From Adiantum capillus-veneris (Eukaryota > Streptophyta > Polypodiopsida > Polypodiales > Pteridaceae), in NCBI GenBank assembly GCA_014529385.2, contig CM043959.1:6168466-6232465 (forward strand): 64,000 bases of DNA, given 5' to 3'. A program made the translations under genes and the position numbers. The first letter of the stretch is position 1; every line of letters starts with the position of its first letter. Positions 1 to 10,970 of the stretch are shown here, piece by piece. The notes beneath the pieces were generated by a model. That model was not told where the DNA came from and searched no databases. It worked only from the letters and a program-made list of their open reading frames with translations.

Positions 1-134
1 ATTCTCGAGGAATTGGAATAAGGAACGGAAGTTCCTTGGAATACGGTTTTGCCCTAGGAATCGGAAGCTGAGGCTTCCAGGAACCATCAAGTCTTATTCT
101 AGAACGAACGTGGTAATACGTTCAGTTCAAGTGC

Positions 135-482
135 TTGTATAGACTTCTCCTCAGTAATAAAGATACTATTACGGGGGGGGGACCAGCCCATCTTTTGGTC
201 CCCAGTATTGTGTCGATCTTCTCACTCTCTATCTCTCTCTCTATTTATTTCTCTCTATATCCTCTGGCTTCAGTAATAAGTGATAAATCCTATTTATCCG
301 AATGTATTTTATATTGTTATGCGCTCCTGTTTGTGACACTTGTGAATTTCAACCATGTATCTGGAGCTTCCTTCCTCAAAAGAAGAGTGGACCACCATGT
401 TCGAGCATCTCGAAACCCAGAAAAGGATTCAAATTTAATCGATTGTCCACCTGCTTTAAATTCTTTTGTTTTCTTGCTTTAG
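135..482 (-). pseudogene. Ty3/gypsy gag fragment plus G-tract repeat
   Basis: Bases about 355-480 read on the minus strand match, with deletions, the gag gene at 4260-4460: the same 'agagtggaccaccatgt' and 'gagcatctcgaaaccc' segments and the same 'cttgtccacc' stretch, but with the sequence between them missing. Open frames on the plus strand here are chance frames. Bases 172-250 (a G9 tract followed by 'accagcccatctt') recur inverted at about 7683-7755. This is a deleted copy of the same gypsy family that fills the first 9 kb. No function is expected. Confidence 0.6.
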
Positions 483-879
483 GTGTTTCGCCAATCTCAG
501 GTCCCTGGAGTACTTAATCACATATGCCAATCTGTAGTTGACGTTTGTACTCCTTTCTGGCAAACTTGTCCGAGAAAGATTTGCCCAAATCTTCATTCTT
601 TTCTTCAGTTCCTGTGCCAGATTTTCAACTTTTCTTTGCCTTCCCACTGAGAGGTGTCATCTCTGTCAGATTCTTCACGAGAACCCATGTGTAATCTGGG
701 ATTCTTTATGACTTTATGCCCTGTAAGACAGAGCGATGAAGACGGGAGTGCACTCGATGCCCGATGTATGAAGGGTGGGAGTGGCTAATAAATCTAGGGT
801 CGGGCCACGAAGATTCTTTCTAAAAGCTGTGTGCGCTGTAAAAACGATCGTATCCTCTGTAGAAGAAGAATTTTTCTGT

Positions 880-2300
880 GCTCTGATACCATTGTAACAA
901 ACTTGTACACCCCAAGTCAAGATTCTTCTGTGACACAACAGAGATTCACTTCAAAACAATTCACAAAATTAACACGGCCCGGCGTAGTTCTGTGCCTAGA
1001 GGTATTGGCCCCAAAGACTGGCGCCCCTTTCGGTATTTCTTTGAGCAAAGTACAACTACCGCGGGTGCTTGCTCTTAGACTCTGCGTCCAGATGCTATGC
1101 CGAGTGAGCCCCCCTTGGTTCATTATAAAGCTTACAAGGGATGCTAAAAGCAGAGCCCCAAAAGCTTCAAACTCAAAAGCAAAGTTCCCAAAAGCAATTG
1201 ACTTCCAAAAGCTGCTAAAAACAGCGAGCGCAATTTATGGAAAATCAGTACAGCTGCCACGTTAGCATGTCAGCGCGAATTGCGATCGTCCGTACAGCTA
1301 CCACGTCATCAGCTAGTCGGTGCAATATCCGGGCAGTCCGTACAATGCCACGTCATCTTGTCGATGCAATTTCTGGGAGCGAGCCACGTCAGCAGGGTTC
1401 CGGGCACTGCCACGTCATTAGTTTGTGACACTTTCGGCATTTCTTTTTGTATTAATCTTTGAGCAAAGTACAACTCGCGTTGGGGACCTCCGCTCTCAGA
1501 CTTTGCGTCCAGATGCTCTGAGAAGTGAGGCCCCTAAGGGTCCTTTTATTCTTACAAGGGATGCCAAAAGCAGAGCCCAAAAGCAGTTAAACTCAAAAGC
1601 ATTGTATTCTGGAAAGCAAATTGGTCCAAAAACTGCAAAAAGCAGTCAGCGCACTTGATGGAAATTTCGTACTGTCAGCGCAAAAAGCGGAATTCCGTAC
1701 TGTTCTACCGTAGCATGCCACGTCATTTGTGAGCGCGAATCATTGGGGTCCGTATTGCTGTCCTCGTGTGTGTTCGGGCAGAACTTTCATGTCATCAATT
1801 TGTGATAGATGTATGAAAATTGCGATGACAGGCTACTAATGTGGTAGTACGGACCCTTGTAAAACGTGCTGCTAACGTGGCAGAATTGTATGGAATTCTG
1901 CAAAAAGCGTTGATGCTTTTGAGCCAGTTTTTGGGGATTATTGCTGTTGGAACCCTCTGCTTTTGAGTTTATTGTTTTTGGGCTCTGCTTTTGGCATCCC
2001 TTGTAAGAATAAAAGAGCCCTAAGGGCTTGACTCCTCAGAGCATTTGGACGCAGAGTCTGAGAGCAGAGGACTCTTTGGGAATTGTACTTTGCTCAAAGA
2101 TTAATATAAAAGAAATACCGAAAGGGGCTCCAATCTTTGGGGCCAATCTCTCTTGGCACGAAACTACGCCGGGCCGTGTCGACCAAAGTGAACTGTGATA
2201 TTAAATTTGTGAAGTGTTTTAAGTGATTCTTTCTCGTGTCGTGATAGGTTCTAGACTTGGGGTGCCCAAGTTGGTGACAGGCAGTGCTGTACAGACATCA
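880..2300 (-). repeat. Ty3/gypsy LTR fragments, inverted arrangement
   Basis: A minus-strand primer-binding site (complement of TGGTATCAGAGC at 880-891) is followed by an LTR edge (TGTAACA at 893). Bases 893-1424 carry the family landmarks 'acacggcccggcgtagtt', 'ctggcgcccctttcggta' and 'gactctgcgtccagatgct'. A second partial copy starts near 1430. Bases about 1965-2290 carry the same landmarks in reverse complement, ending in 'ggggtgcccaagttggtgaca'-like LTR edge sequence. Together they form an imperfect inverted repeat of several hundred bases. Six ACGT boxes (mostly CCACGTCA) lie between 1259 and 1725, and a degenerate CAAAAGC short repeat lies at 1140-1215. Confidence 0.65.
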
Positions 2301-2354
2301 TTTTGGACGCATGCTTTTGAACTAGTAGCTTTTAGACTTGATGCTTTTCATGTA

Positions 2355-2560
2355 AATTGCTTTTGGATGGTGAAGGGCCTTCAAATACGTACCGAGAATG
2401 TTTTTAAGTTTAAACTGTATTTAGATACTTCTAAAATTTGTTTGAAAATATGGTTTGGAAATTTGCTTTTGGATGGTGAAGGGCCTTTAAATACGTACCG
2501 AGAATGTTTTTAAGTTTAAATTGTATTTAGATACTTCTAAAATTTGTTTGAAATGGATTT
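2355..2560. repeat. Tandem duplication, period 106 bp
   Basis: The segment starting 'gcttttggatggtgaaggg' at about 2359 is repeated at about 2465, with only a few differences across the unit ('cttcaaatacg' versus 'ctttaaatacg', 'ttaaactg' versus 'ttaaattg'). Only two copies are present. The first words of the unit also occur near 5948 inside the LTR family, so the duplication happened within LTR-derived sequence. Confidence 0.85.
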
Positions 2561-2764
2561 TATATATTATGAACTTATTTTGGTGCCGATTTGAGAATGC
2601 TTGGTCTTTGATGCTGTTTTCTTAATATCTTTGGCTCGGGCTTTCTGAGAGGAGTGTTCATTTTTTATGTGGAACCTCTGAATGATGCAGACCGGTGGTC
2701 TGGGGAGTGTGTAGTAATATGCTAGAAACCCTCTGAACGACGCAGGCAAGTGGTCTGCGGAGCG

Positions 2765-3240
2765 TTTTGTAACAAACTTGGACACTCCCAAGTCAAGATT
2801 CTATCGCGACACAGCAGAGATTCACTTCAAAACAGTTCACAATTCACAATTGATTCGACACGGCCCAGCGGAGTTCCGTGCCTAGAGATATTGGCGCCAA
2901 AGACCGGCGCCCCTTTTGGTATTTATTTTTGTATTAATCTGTGTTCAAAGTACAAGAGAGTGGGAGGGTTCTCACTCTCAGACTCTGCGTCCAGATGCTC
3001 TGAGTTGTGAGACCTTGCCCACCGATTTAAAGGTTACAAGAAGGGATGCCCAAAAGCAGAGTCCCAAAAGCTTCCACTGAAAAGCCTTGCAAAAATAAAG
3101 CAATTTTTTCCCAAAAGCTTTTTGACCTTGCATAGAATTTAGCCCACGCAAAAACTGAATTCCGTACAGCCTGGCAGCGCTTTTTGCGGTGCAAATATCG
3201 GAGGTCTGTACGGCATGTCACGTCACCACCCGCCGCGTTT
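2765..3240 (-). repeat. Ty3/gypsy LTR fragment, no primer site
   Basis: A further copy of the LTR starts 'tgtaacaaacttgg' and keeps the landmarks 'gacacggcccagcg', 'gaccggcgccccttttggta' and 'gactctgcgtccagatgct'. The primer-binding site seen beside the copies at 893 and 5157 is absent, so this is a solo or truncated LTR. The next 500 bases up to the gag end at 3746 hold nothing I can identify. Confidence 0.6.
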
Positions 3241-3745
3241 CACTGGATCTGCCCCGTTGCATTAGATTCAACCCGCTGATCTGTGGGAACCCTTGGCCAC
3301 AACTAGACCAAAAGCGTCGAGGTAAAGTTCCAAATCTGAGGAGTATGTGCTAGGTCCTCCTCCATTCATTTCGCATTCAATGCCGGACGGTTCTTATCTA
3401 AGATCCAGCGTTCACTTTACCTTTCTCTTTCCTGTCTTGGAAAGTTAGTATTTGTCCTTAAACGAGTATCTTCTCGCTCTTTTTCAATTCAAGTTCATCC
3501 GAGAGCTATCACCGCTCCAAAGCCATCATCATCATCTCATTCATAATCGTGTTATATGCTCACAAATAATAGGTTTTTCCATACAACATTGGTTTCATCC
3601 AAAAATTAAAGATCTTCCAAAAAATTCTTATTTCATAAATTCATACAGCAAAAATAATGCTAATTCATCCATAAGGTTCTATCTAAAATCTGTTCTGGAA
3701 CGAGTATCTCCTCGTCCTGCTGTATTTCCATTGTGTCAGTCATTC

Positions 3746-5091
3746 TCATTTTTGTGCCTTGTTGGGGCACCGTGCAACGATATGTCCTCGTTCTCCACAT
3801 TCAAAACACTTTCCTGCTTTGAAATATTCATCTTTTTGGTCTTCTATCAGTCGAGATCGTGTATCTTTCTGTTCTTTTGTCAGTCTCGTTCGTGTATCTA
3901 TCTGTCGTTTGTTTCTGTTCTGATTTGTCGAAGGTTCATTTGGTGGGTCAGTCAAGTTACTTGAATGCATAGCGAATCTCCGCTTAGCATGTCCCATCAA
4001 TTGTTGAATGGACTCTGACTTCTTCTCAAGACAGTATTCTCGAATTTCTTTGGGGAGTCGACAACAAAACCTCTCAATGTGTTCCTCAAAACTGATCTTC
4101 TTGAAAGAAGAGGTCGGAAGGAAAGTATTACAAAATCTTTCACAGTAATCATCCAAAGTGTCACGGTTCGAGTCGGTTCTCACATCTCGTTCATACTCTT
4201 GAGTGAGCCATGAAGAAATAAAAAGTTTCTTGAATTTCAACCACTTTGTCGGTGCTTGTTTCCTTAGCAAAAGAGTGGACCACCATGTCCGTGCATTGCC
4301 TTTCAAAAAGGATGCTGCCCGTCTGATCTTGGAGTGCTCTACATAGCGGCCTCCAGAAAATGCTATGTCAAACTGTTGGATAAAGGCTAAAGCCTTAGGA
4401 GCATCTCGAAACCCTGAAAAGGTTTCAAACTTTATTGCTTGTCCACCCTCTTTGAATTTCTTGCCCTTGTCGTCGTGAAAATCATATTGATTGGCTCTGT
4501 AAAAGTGCTTCCTTTTTGAATAAAACATATAATCCGCTCGTCGTTTCTTGCCCTTTTTGTCGTCATCACTCGAGTCAGAAAAGGATGAGCTATCCGAGTT
4601 GTCAGAAGAAGATGAGGACGAACTGGACAATGCTTCGAACCGTACATGCTTCTTCTGTTTTCTTGCTTTCTCAAAAGAGGATTTTCGGCCCAAGTAACCA
4701 GAAAGTCAATTCTCTTGTTATGTTTCTTCAATTGCTTCTCCTTTGACCCAAATAGTTGGTTGACTCGCTTTTCAACAATGCCCTCGAGTTCATTTTCAGT
4801 AAACATCCGTGGGACAGGAGGTTTCTTGATTGCTGGTTTTATTGGTGACTCAATGGCTTTTTGCCAATGAATATGCACTTCATCCATCGGGTGCTAGATC
4901 AAAAATTTGGCAAACTGAAGCATTTGCTTTGCGCACTCGTCAACCTGCTGTTGAAGTTGCATCTCCATGAGTTCATACTGTGACGGCCGAGGTGGCCCGT
5001 AGTTGTTCTTTGCTAATCTGCTTGAATTTTTCGTACTGCCTCCCGCTTCGGAGATGGCAGATGGAGTCGTTTGATTCTTTTCAGAATCCAT
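3746..5091 (-). pseudogene. Ty3/gypsy Gag, broken by a stop and a frameshift
   Basis: Read on the minus strand from the Met at about 5091 (MDSEKNQ), Gag continues through an in-frame TAG near 4894 and changes frame near 4690, where one frame ends in '..FLVTW' and the other resumes with '..GRKSSFEKARK'. The last 315 residues are open. They hold an acidic Ser/Asp-rich stretch, a retrotransposon gag domain around the motif GNARTWW, and a zinc knuckle CFECGERGHIVARC (CX2CX4HX4C) near the end. The knuckle and domain order are typical of plant Ty3/gypsy nucleocapsid. The start lies just inside the primer site at 5144-5155, so LTR, PBS and gag are collinear. Protease and pol do not follow; the element is truncated near 3746. 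Confidence 0.85.
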
Positions 5092-5143
5092 ATGTGCCGC
5101 GAGAAGAAGGATCGGATTTCCCGGTAGAAGAGAAATCAACCGT

Positions 5144-5155
5144 GCTCTGATACCA
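5144..5155 (-). promoter_or_regulatory. Primer-binding site, initiator tRNA-Met type
   Basis: The minus strand reads TGGTATCAGAGC immediately next to the LTR edge that starts at 5157. This is the classic plant retrotransposon priming site complementary to the 3' end of initiator tRNA-Met. A second copy is at 880-891. Confidence 0.85.
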
Positions 5156-5156
5156 C

Positions 5157-6200
5157 TGTAACAGACTTGGGCACCAAGTCTAGAATCTGTCGTGACACGA
5201 GAGAGAGATCCACTGAAAATACTTTACAACTTAAATCATAGTTCAATTCGAGACGACACGGCCCGGCGTAGTTTCGTGCCCAAAGATATTGGCCCCAAAA
5301 CCCGGTGTCCCTTTCGATATTTCTTTATTATTAAATCTTGAGCAAAGTACAACTCTCGTAGGGGACCTTTGCTCTCAAACTCTGCGTCCAGATGCTCTTA
5401 GAAGTGAGGCCCCTAAGCCTTAAGGGTCCTTTTATTCTTTTAACAGATGCCAAAAGCAGAGCCCTAAAAGCAATTAAACTCAAAAGCAAGGAGTCCCAAA
5501 AGCAAATGGTCCTTAAAAGTTGGCCCCAAAAAGCATCAGTGCTTTCTGCAAAATTCTGTATAGTGCCACGTCATCAGCCTGTGAGCCCGTTTTACGGGTT
5601 GCCTGTCAGCGCCATTTGTGGACGTCCGTACTGTCTGCCACGTCACCTGTCCGTACTGCCTATCCATGTTAGCAGCCACGTCGTATGTCCGTACTGCTTG
5701 TCCATGTAAGCCTTTTTACTTGGGTGGTCATGCCACATCATCACTTTGTGACACTAAACCCTTAAAATAAAGCAGAACCCACCCACACACACAAAAATTG
5801 GCGTAAAGGCTGATGACGTGGTAACAATACAGAATTTCTACGTTTTGCGTTGGCAGCTAATGGCGTGGCAATGTTGAACAGACAGCCCTCCGGGCGTTGG
5901 CTTTTGGACCAATAGCTTTTAGATTTGATTCTTTTCATGTAAACTGCTTTTCGATGGCCAAGGACCTTTGATACGTGCTGTGGGCTCACTCTCTGGCATT
6001 CTACCCGCGCAAGATGCAGAGCAGAGCAGAGCCACAAAGTCCTACTGTGTTGAAGCAATATAAAGAAATACCGAAAAGGGTGCAGTCTGGGAGTGAAACT
6101 CCGCCACTCGGCGCCTCGTGTGGATTCTCTCTTTCTTTTCGTTCAGTTGTTTGAAGTGCTAAACGTCTGTCTCAGTTTGTTCTTTTCAGTTGGCACGTGG
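5157..6200 (-). repeat. Ty3/gypsy 5' LTR region with fold-back halves
   Basis: The left part (5157-5740) is the minus-sense LTR with the family landmarks. The right part (about 5760-6200) holds some of the same landmarks in reverse complement, for example 'taaagaaataccgaaaaggg' at 6059 against 'ccctttcgatatttcttta' at 5311. The same centre (5755-5880) occurs again at 8725-8855. ACGT boxes lie at 5565, 5637 and 5671, with inverted ones near 5811. Exact LTR ends cannot be fixed on the right side because I see no second intact copy. Confidence 0.55.
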
Positions 6201-6329
6201 TTCTGTCCTATTACACACGATCCACTCTTCGACGAGGAAGACGCCATTTGAGATCATTGAAGGTGCTCCGAAGGTTCCACCCTTCCTTAGCACGAAAGAT
6301 AAATTTTTTGAAGCCGACCCATACAGGAC

Positions 6330-6880
6330 TTGGACACTGCATTTGCCAAGGTCTAGGAGGCTTTAGCGAAATCTCAGGAAAGACACAAGAAGGCAGCAGA
6401 TCGACACCGTCGCGATTTGAAATTAAAGGAAGACGATTGGGTGCTCTTACGTTTTGAGAAGGCACGCTTAAAGGAAGAAAAAGGGAAAGGAGCGGCTTTT
6501 TCCAAAGCTTAGCATGAGATACTATGGCCCTTTCCAGATAAAAGAAAAGATCAATGATGTCTCCTTTAGACTGAAGCTGCCCGATACTTGGAAGATTCAC
6601 AATGCTTTTCACGTGAGTCTATTGAAGCCTTTTAAAGGTGATGTGCTCGATGATGGGGAGCTTGATGAGCAACCCCGAAGTGGAGGAAAGCGAGGAGATA
6701 CTCGTTCAAGAACAAATAGTGGCACACAAGGACAAAAAGATTAAAGGTAAAGTGATTATGCGGTTCTTGGTTAAGTTCAAGAACTATCCGGCATTGGATG
6801 CGAAGTGGATGGAAGAGGAGGACCTAGCAGATACTCCTCAGATTTTGGAACTTTACCTTGAAGCATTCGATTTAGCATAG
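6330..6880 (+). pseudogene. Ty3/gypsy integrase C-terminus with chromodomain
   Basis: The translation shows the integrase end pattern (AADRHRRDLKLKEDDWVLL, then [20 protein letters not shown], then [13 protein letters not shown]). Next comes a chromodomain-like segment with FLVKFKNYPALDAKW and MEEEDLA. This order, integrase tail then chromodomain, is that of plant chromoviruses, where the chromodomain steers integration into heterochromatin. The first part lies in a different frame from the chromodomain, and a stop falls before MRYYGPF, so the gene is broken. Reverse transcriptase, RNase H and the integrase core are missing upstream, where LTR sequence lies instead. The frame ends in a stop at about 6880. 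Confidence 0.85.
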
Positions 6881-7235
6881 TCTACTCCGATAGAACCCCG
6901 ATTTTAGCATGGGTGAATCTAGTACAGCGCGTTTGCACAAGAGGGGAGTCACTCCGCTCCTTTGTCAACGGATTACCCCAATTTTGAATAGAGTCACTGA
7001 TGTCGCCTTTGAGTTTCAAGGATACTAATGGGCTGACAATATTCTGCTGTATGACTTTATGATAGGAATTCCCGAAATTGAAAATGATTGATTTGTACTT
7101 AACTTGTTTGAGTGCAAGAACTGAAAGACAAAATGACTGCAGCATTTCGGTCTCATAAATCTCTATAGACATGATTGCAATAAGGATTAGTTAATTGGGC
7201 ATCCGTGAGGTCCGGAATGGATCTAGATGTGATTA

Positions 7236-7721
7236 CTAAATACGTTGCCGATTGATCATGGTCCGAGATTTGGAACGAATCAATTCTTTCAAATAAATCG
7301 AGTAAACAAAAAGATTGGATTTCATTAATTTTGAAATGGCCGAAGCCGATACAATAGGGACGAACTCGCCCTTCAATTTTACATCAAGTACAATTTTCGT
7401 GCCCTTCTCATTGGTCCAAGTCGCTTTCTTGGCCCGATAGTCGACGACGGCGTTGTTCTTGTGGTACCAAGGGATTCCTAGGAGGATATCACATCCTTCC
7501 AAAGGCATGATGTAAAAGTCCTCGTGCCCTAAATACCCCTGACAATGCAAACGAAGTTTGCCAATGACAGGTGTAATGGCTACATCCCTTCCGGGCGCTG
7601 CTAGAACTTCCTCCGCCGGTGGCCTTGTCACAAAAATATGGAAGCGTAAACTAACTTTCAAAGTGCAATTCATATACTCAAGAGAATTTGGTGAGGGAGA
7701 GAGAGTAGTTTGACACATCAT
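7236..7721 (-). pseudogene. Ty3/gypsy retropepsin fragment
   Basis: The minus-strand frame includes 'GKLRLHCQGYLGHEDFYIM', 'PLEGCDILLGIPWYHKNN' and 'VVDYRAKKATWTNEKG'. This is the second half of a plant gypsy aspartic protease of the RVP_2 type, including the conserved hydrophobic-LG-hydrophobic flap-side motif (ILLGIPW). The catalytic D-[ST]-G half is absent because the frame runs into the inverted G-tract repeat at 7683-7755. It lies upstream of the gag at 3746-5091 on the same strand, the wrong order for one element, so it belongs to another copy. Confidence 0.8.
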
Positions 7722-8406
7722 TGGGGACCAGAAGATGGGCTGGTCCCCCCCCCATAAAGAGCACAGGAATGGGGCATCGCCCGTCCTCTATTCTTCTGTG
7801 TTTTGATCTGACTACTGACTGAGAGAGTGTTCCCACTCTCTTTCTCCTAAGAGGACTTCCCCTTTTTTGCAAGTCTTGTTGGGAGCTCTCACAAGGAGAG
7901 TCTATCTTCCACACAGCTTGTCGGAAGCTCTCTCTCAATGGAGGGTCTATCTTCCGCTGTGTTGCCCTTCATGCGCAATCATTCATGCATCAAACTCGAG
8001 AGAGAAACAAGCAAAATGCACGTACATATGCTTGCTGTAATTTTGTGCACATAACCAGAAATTCTTACTTGTGCGCGCTCCTACGCCGAAACAGAGACCT
8101 TCTTCGCGATGGAATCGCAACAAACCTTGTGTAGACGTAGGGAGGAGTGAAACTCTATGAGTGCTCCGCTGATAACAGCCCTAATCGAGGTGATTAGGGG
8201 CTGAAAACAGAGGGTTGCCAGCCACCGCACTCTACGGAGAGAGTGCCTGCTGCAACTTCTCGTGACGGATCTTCTTCAAAAAGTGGCTATGACTGTGACA
8301 GCCCTTGTTCTAGACAATGGGAGCATGAGGCTACCACATATGTCGTAAGGGGCTGCTCTCAAGATTCAATGGAGGGCTCCAACGTGTAGAGTATGCTCAC
8401 ATTGGC

Positions 8407-8430
8407 GGGGGGGGGGGGGGGGGGGGGGGG
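8407..8430 (+). repeat. Poly-G tract, 24 G
   Basis: An uninterrupted run of 24 G on the plus strand, flanked by 'attggc' and 'ttggtgg'. Runs like this are unstable and can form quadruplex structures. The true length may be a sequencing or assembly approximation. Confidence 0.9.
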
Positions 8431-8559
8431 TTGGTGGTTTGCACTGGCAACCTGTGAAGAGGTGGAAAGGCTGCACTTTTATAGACTCCAGCAAGAAGGG
8501 GGGGTGCTAGGAGATGAGGGAGGGTGAGAGAGCAAGAGAGAGTGAGATTGCATGGGAAA

Positions 8560-8935
8560 GTGTGCCTATCCACGTCAGCAGCCACGTACTTTGTCAGTAC
8601 TGTCTGCCACGTCACCTGTCCATACTGCCTATCCATGTCAGCAGCCACGTCGTATGTCCGTATTGCTTGTCCATGTAAGCCTTTTTACTTGGGTGGTCAT
8701 GCCACGTCATCACTTTGTGACAATAAACCCTTAAAATAAAGCAGAACCCACCCACACACACAAAAATTGGCGCAAAGGCTGATGACGTGGCAACAATACA
8801 AAATTTCTATGTTTTGCGTTGGCAGCTAATGACGTGGCAGTGCTGAACTGACAGCCCTTTGGGCGCATGCTTTTGGACCAGTAGCTTTTAGGCTTGATTC
8901 TTTTCATGTAAACTGACATTTAGCCCATTAGTTAG
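8560..8935 (-). repeat. Gypsy LTR fragment, fold-back centre
   Basis: This is a copy of the region 5630-5950: the same run of ACGT boxes (CCACGTCAGC, CCACGTCACC, CCACGTCGTA, CCACGTCATC), then 'aaaataaagcagaaccc' and the inverted boxes 'gatgacgtggcaac' and 'gacgtggcagtg'. It ends at 'catgtaaactg' and is followed by unrelated sequence. A TATA-like 'ctatatataag' and an 8-bp-arm inverted repeat (AAGTGACC...GGTCACTT) follow at about 8980-9012. Confidence 0.7.
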
Positions 8936-9427
8936 AATCGTGGGTTTTTTATTGGCATTGCCCGACCCAACTTAAATTCTATATATAAGTGACCTTAAGG
9001 GTCACTTCTCAAGCATAAGTTAGTACCCGCAGTACCCTAGGGGCAGCCAACCTTGCATGATGCATCTAAGGACACCTAAACTAGTATGCTAAGAATGTGC
9101 GGCATATGTGGTGGTGGTGATGTAATTTTTATTGAGTGGTGGTGACTGGAGGTACCAGATTTGCAAGATAACCCGATATTAGTAAAAGCTTGTTTTGTGA
9201 CTGACAACCTTGCTTTTTAAGTATGTGACCTTATTTACTGTTCTTCCATGATTCATCAAATAGAAACTTCTCAAAGGCTGGTCAGCCACTTCCTGACTAT
9301 GTTTTCTTGAAAATGTGTACAAGATCATTTAGTAATTAATTTTTTTCTCTCATATTTGCCTTCTGCAGTCATTAAGATGAAAAAAACGGATCATGATTAC
9401 CATCTTAGGTCAGTTTCTTTATTGCAG

Positions 9428-9656
9428 GAGACAGAAGGTTGCCACTGTCTTGCTTCAAGCATGTGACTTGACTGCAATGGAATGGGGCTTTGAGTACTTG
9501 GTGCTTCAAGCATACGAGGATGACAAAGCAGCAAGGTTGCTGTATGCCAGGGCTGGTTACACCATTATCTCTATTGATCCATTGTGGCTCAGCCAATGGC
9601 TGGGAAGGAGGCGGAAAGTTATTCTGGCCAAAAGAGCCTCTCTCATTGTATCATAG
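9428..9656 (+). CDS. GNAT-family N-acetyltransferase, terminal exon only
   Basis: A 3' splice site (tttattgcag, ending at 9427) opens a frame of about 75 residues. It begins RRQKVATVLLQACD, continues with 'LVLQAYEDDKAARLLYARAG', and ends with 'DPLWLSQWLGRRRKVILAKR', with a TAG stop at 9654-9656. The order fits the end of the GNAT fold: acetyl-CoA pyrophosphate loop, helix alpha3, beta5, then A-x-x-L-Y-x-x-x-G-Y and the last strands. The tail D-P-x-W-x..GRRRKV resembles plastid-type plant GNATs, which transfer acetyl groups to protein N-termini or lysines. The loop normally reads R-R-x-G-x-[AG]; here the glycine is Lys (RRQKVA), so activity is doubtful. An AATAAA follows at 9712. No upstream exon is visible; it is either a gene with a very long intron or a stranded fragment. 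Product moderately sure, intactness unsure. Confidence 0.65.
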
Positions 9657-10970
9657 AACAACGGCAACACAAACATTGTAGAGTGCCTTGTAAAGTTGTC
9701 TCGATAGTTTAAATAAAGTGAGTTTTTTAAGGACCCTGAGTCTAAAAAGAGTTTCCTTGTGCAGACCTTGCTAGCATATAGTGTGTTAATGCAGGAGAGT
9801 ACTCTCAGGGAAGGACAAGTTTCTTTGATTTCTTTTGGTTATGAGTTATTCGATTCCGTAAGATGGAGGCGGGAAGTTTTGAGTGTCACATCGTGGCTCA
9901 CACATATTAAAAAAAACTATTTGATCCTCTTAATGCAATTTTGATCTTGCTTAGGAGTAAAAATCCATTTGCATTGGTACAAGCACTTGTGGATGTCATA
10001 AATGATGGAATGGCTCCCACGGATACGCAAGGCTTTTGTGTAGCACTCCCTTCTCTTTTGACTGAATAGTAAAAGAATTACCATAAAGGGTGTTAGGTTT
10101 CATTGTCCTTGGTCTTTGACTTCTATGTGATAAGGTTATTCAGGTAATAATATTTGTCAAGGAATGGGCTTTCTTCTTCTTCTTCGCGTCCTTGATATTT
10201 AATGGATGATTTTTTATCAATGAACTTCACGTCAGCATAGGTTGTTCATTTCATGCCAGGCTTGAGTTCTCATATCCCAGAAGTGGGACACTGCAATGGG
10301 CTCTTGCAATGAGACAGATGCTTGCTTTTTTTTCTTTGCTTCTGGGCAATACATGTTTTTTTTTGGTTTAAGATTGTTTTCACTTGCACATGTTTGCTCG
10401 CACATGAATGTCATGTCTATGTGTTGGGCAAGGATTGCTTGGTAAAAATGAGTACAAAATGGGGGTGGTCCTTAAATAGCACAAAGGAGGTAGCAATGCT
10501 TACCTCATGCATGACAACTTGGAACAACCTATTCTAAAAGCAAACTCAAATTTGTATATATAGGGGATTTAATTCATGCTGATATGACTCCTACATGTGA
10601 CACTATGATCTAGAAATCCTCCACATGGGGTGGCCTATGACCAAGGCCTCTTTTGGCAATGCTATACATGCCATATGCCACTTAGAATGCCCAAAAGACT
10701 AGGGACATGCTCCATGGTGGCTTTATGACATAGCAAATGAATCTTACAATCCTCCCTTTGGGGTTTGGATAAAACTAACAAAGTGAAGATACAATGCAAT
10801 ATCCACACAGGATGGCAAAACCTCCCCTTAAAATGGAGAAGGTATGAATCTTCAGAAAATGTATGCTTCATAAACGCCATAGTTTTGTATGTCATTTTTT
10901 TTTGGCTTGTTCTTCTTTTGCTACATGTGCTGCTCCTCTTATTGTTTGCTTGCCTTTGGTGTTTCTATTA
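9657..10970. other. Intergenic, no supported gene
   Basis: After the GNAT exon and its polyadenylation-like AATAAA (9712-9717), I see only AT-rich sequence with short chance frames. The stretch just before 10970 is continuous with the copia gag remnant on the minus strand but no longer codes. Confidence 0.5.
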
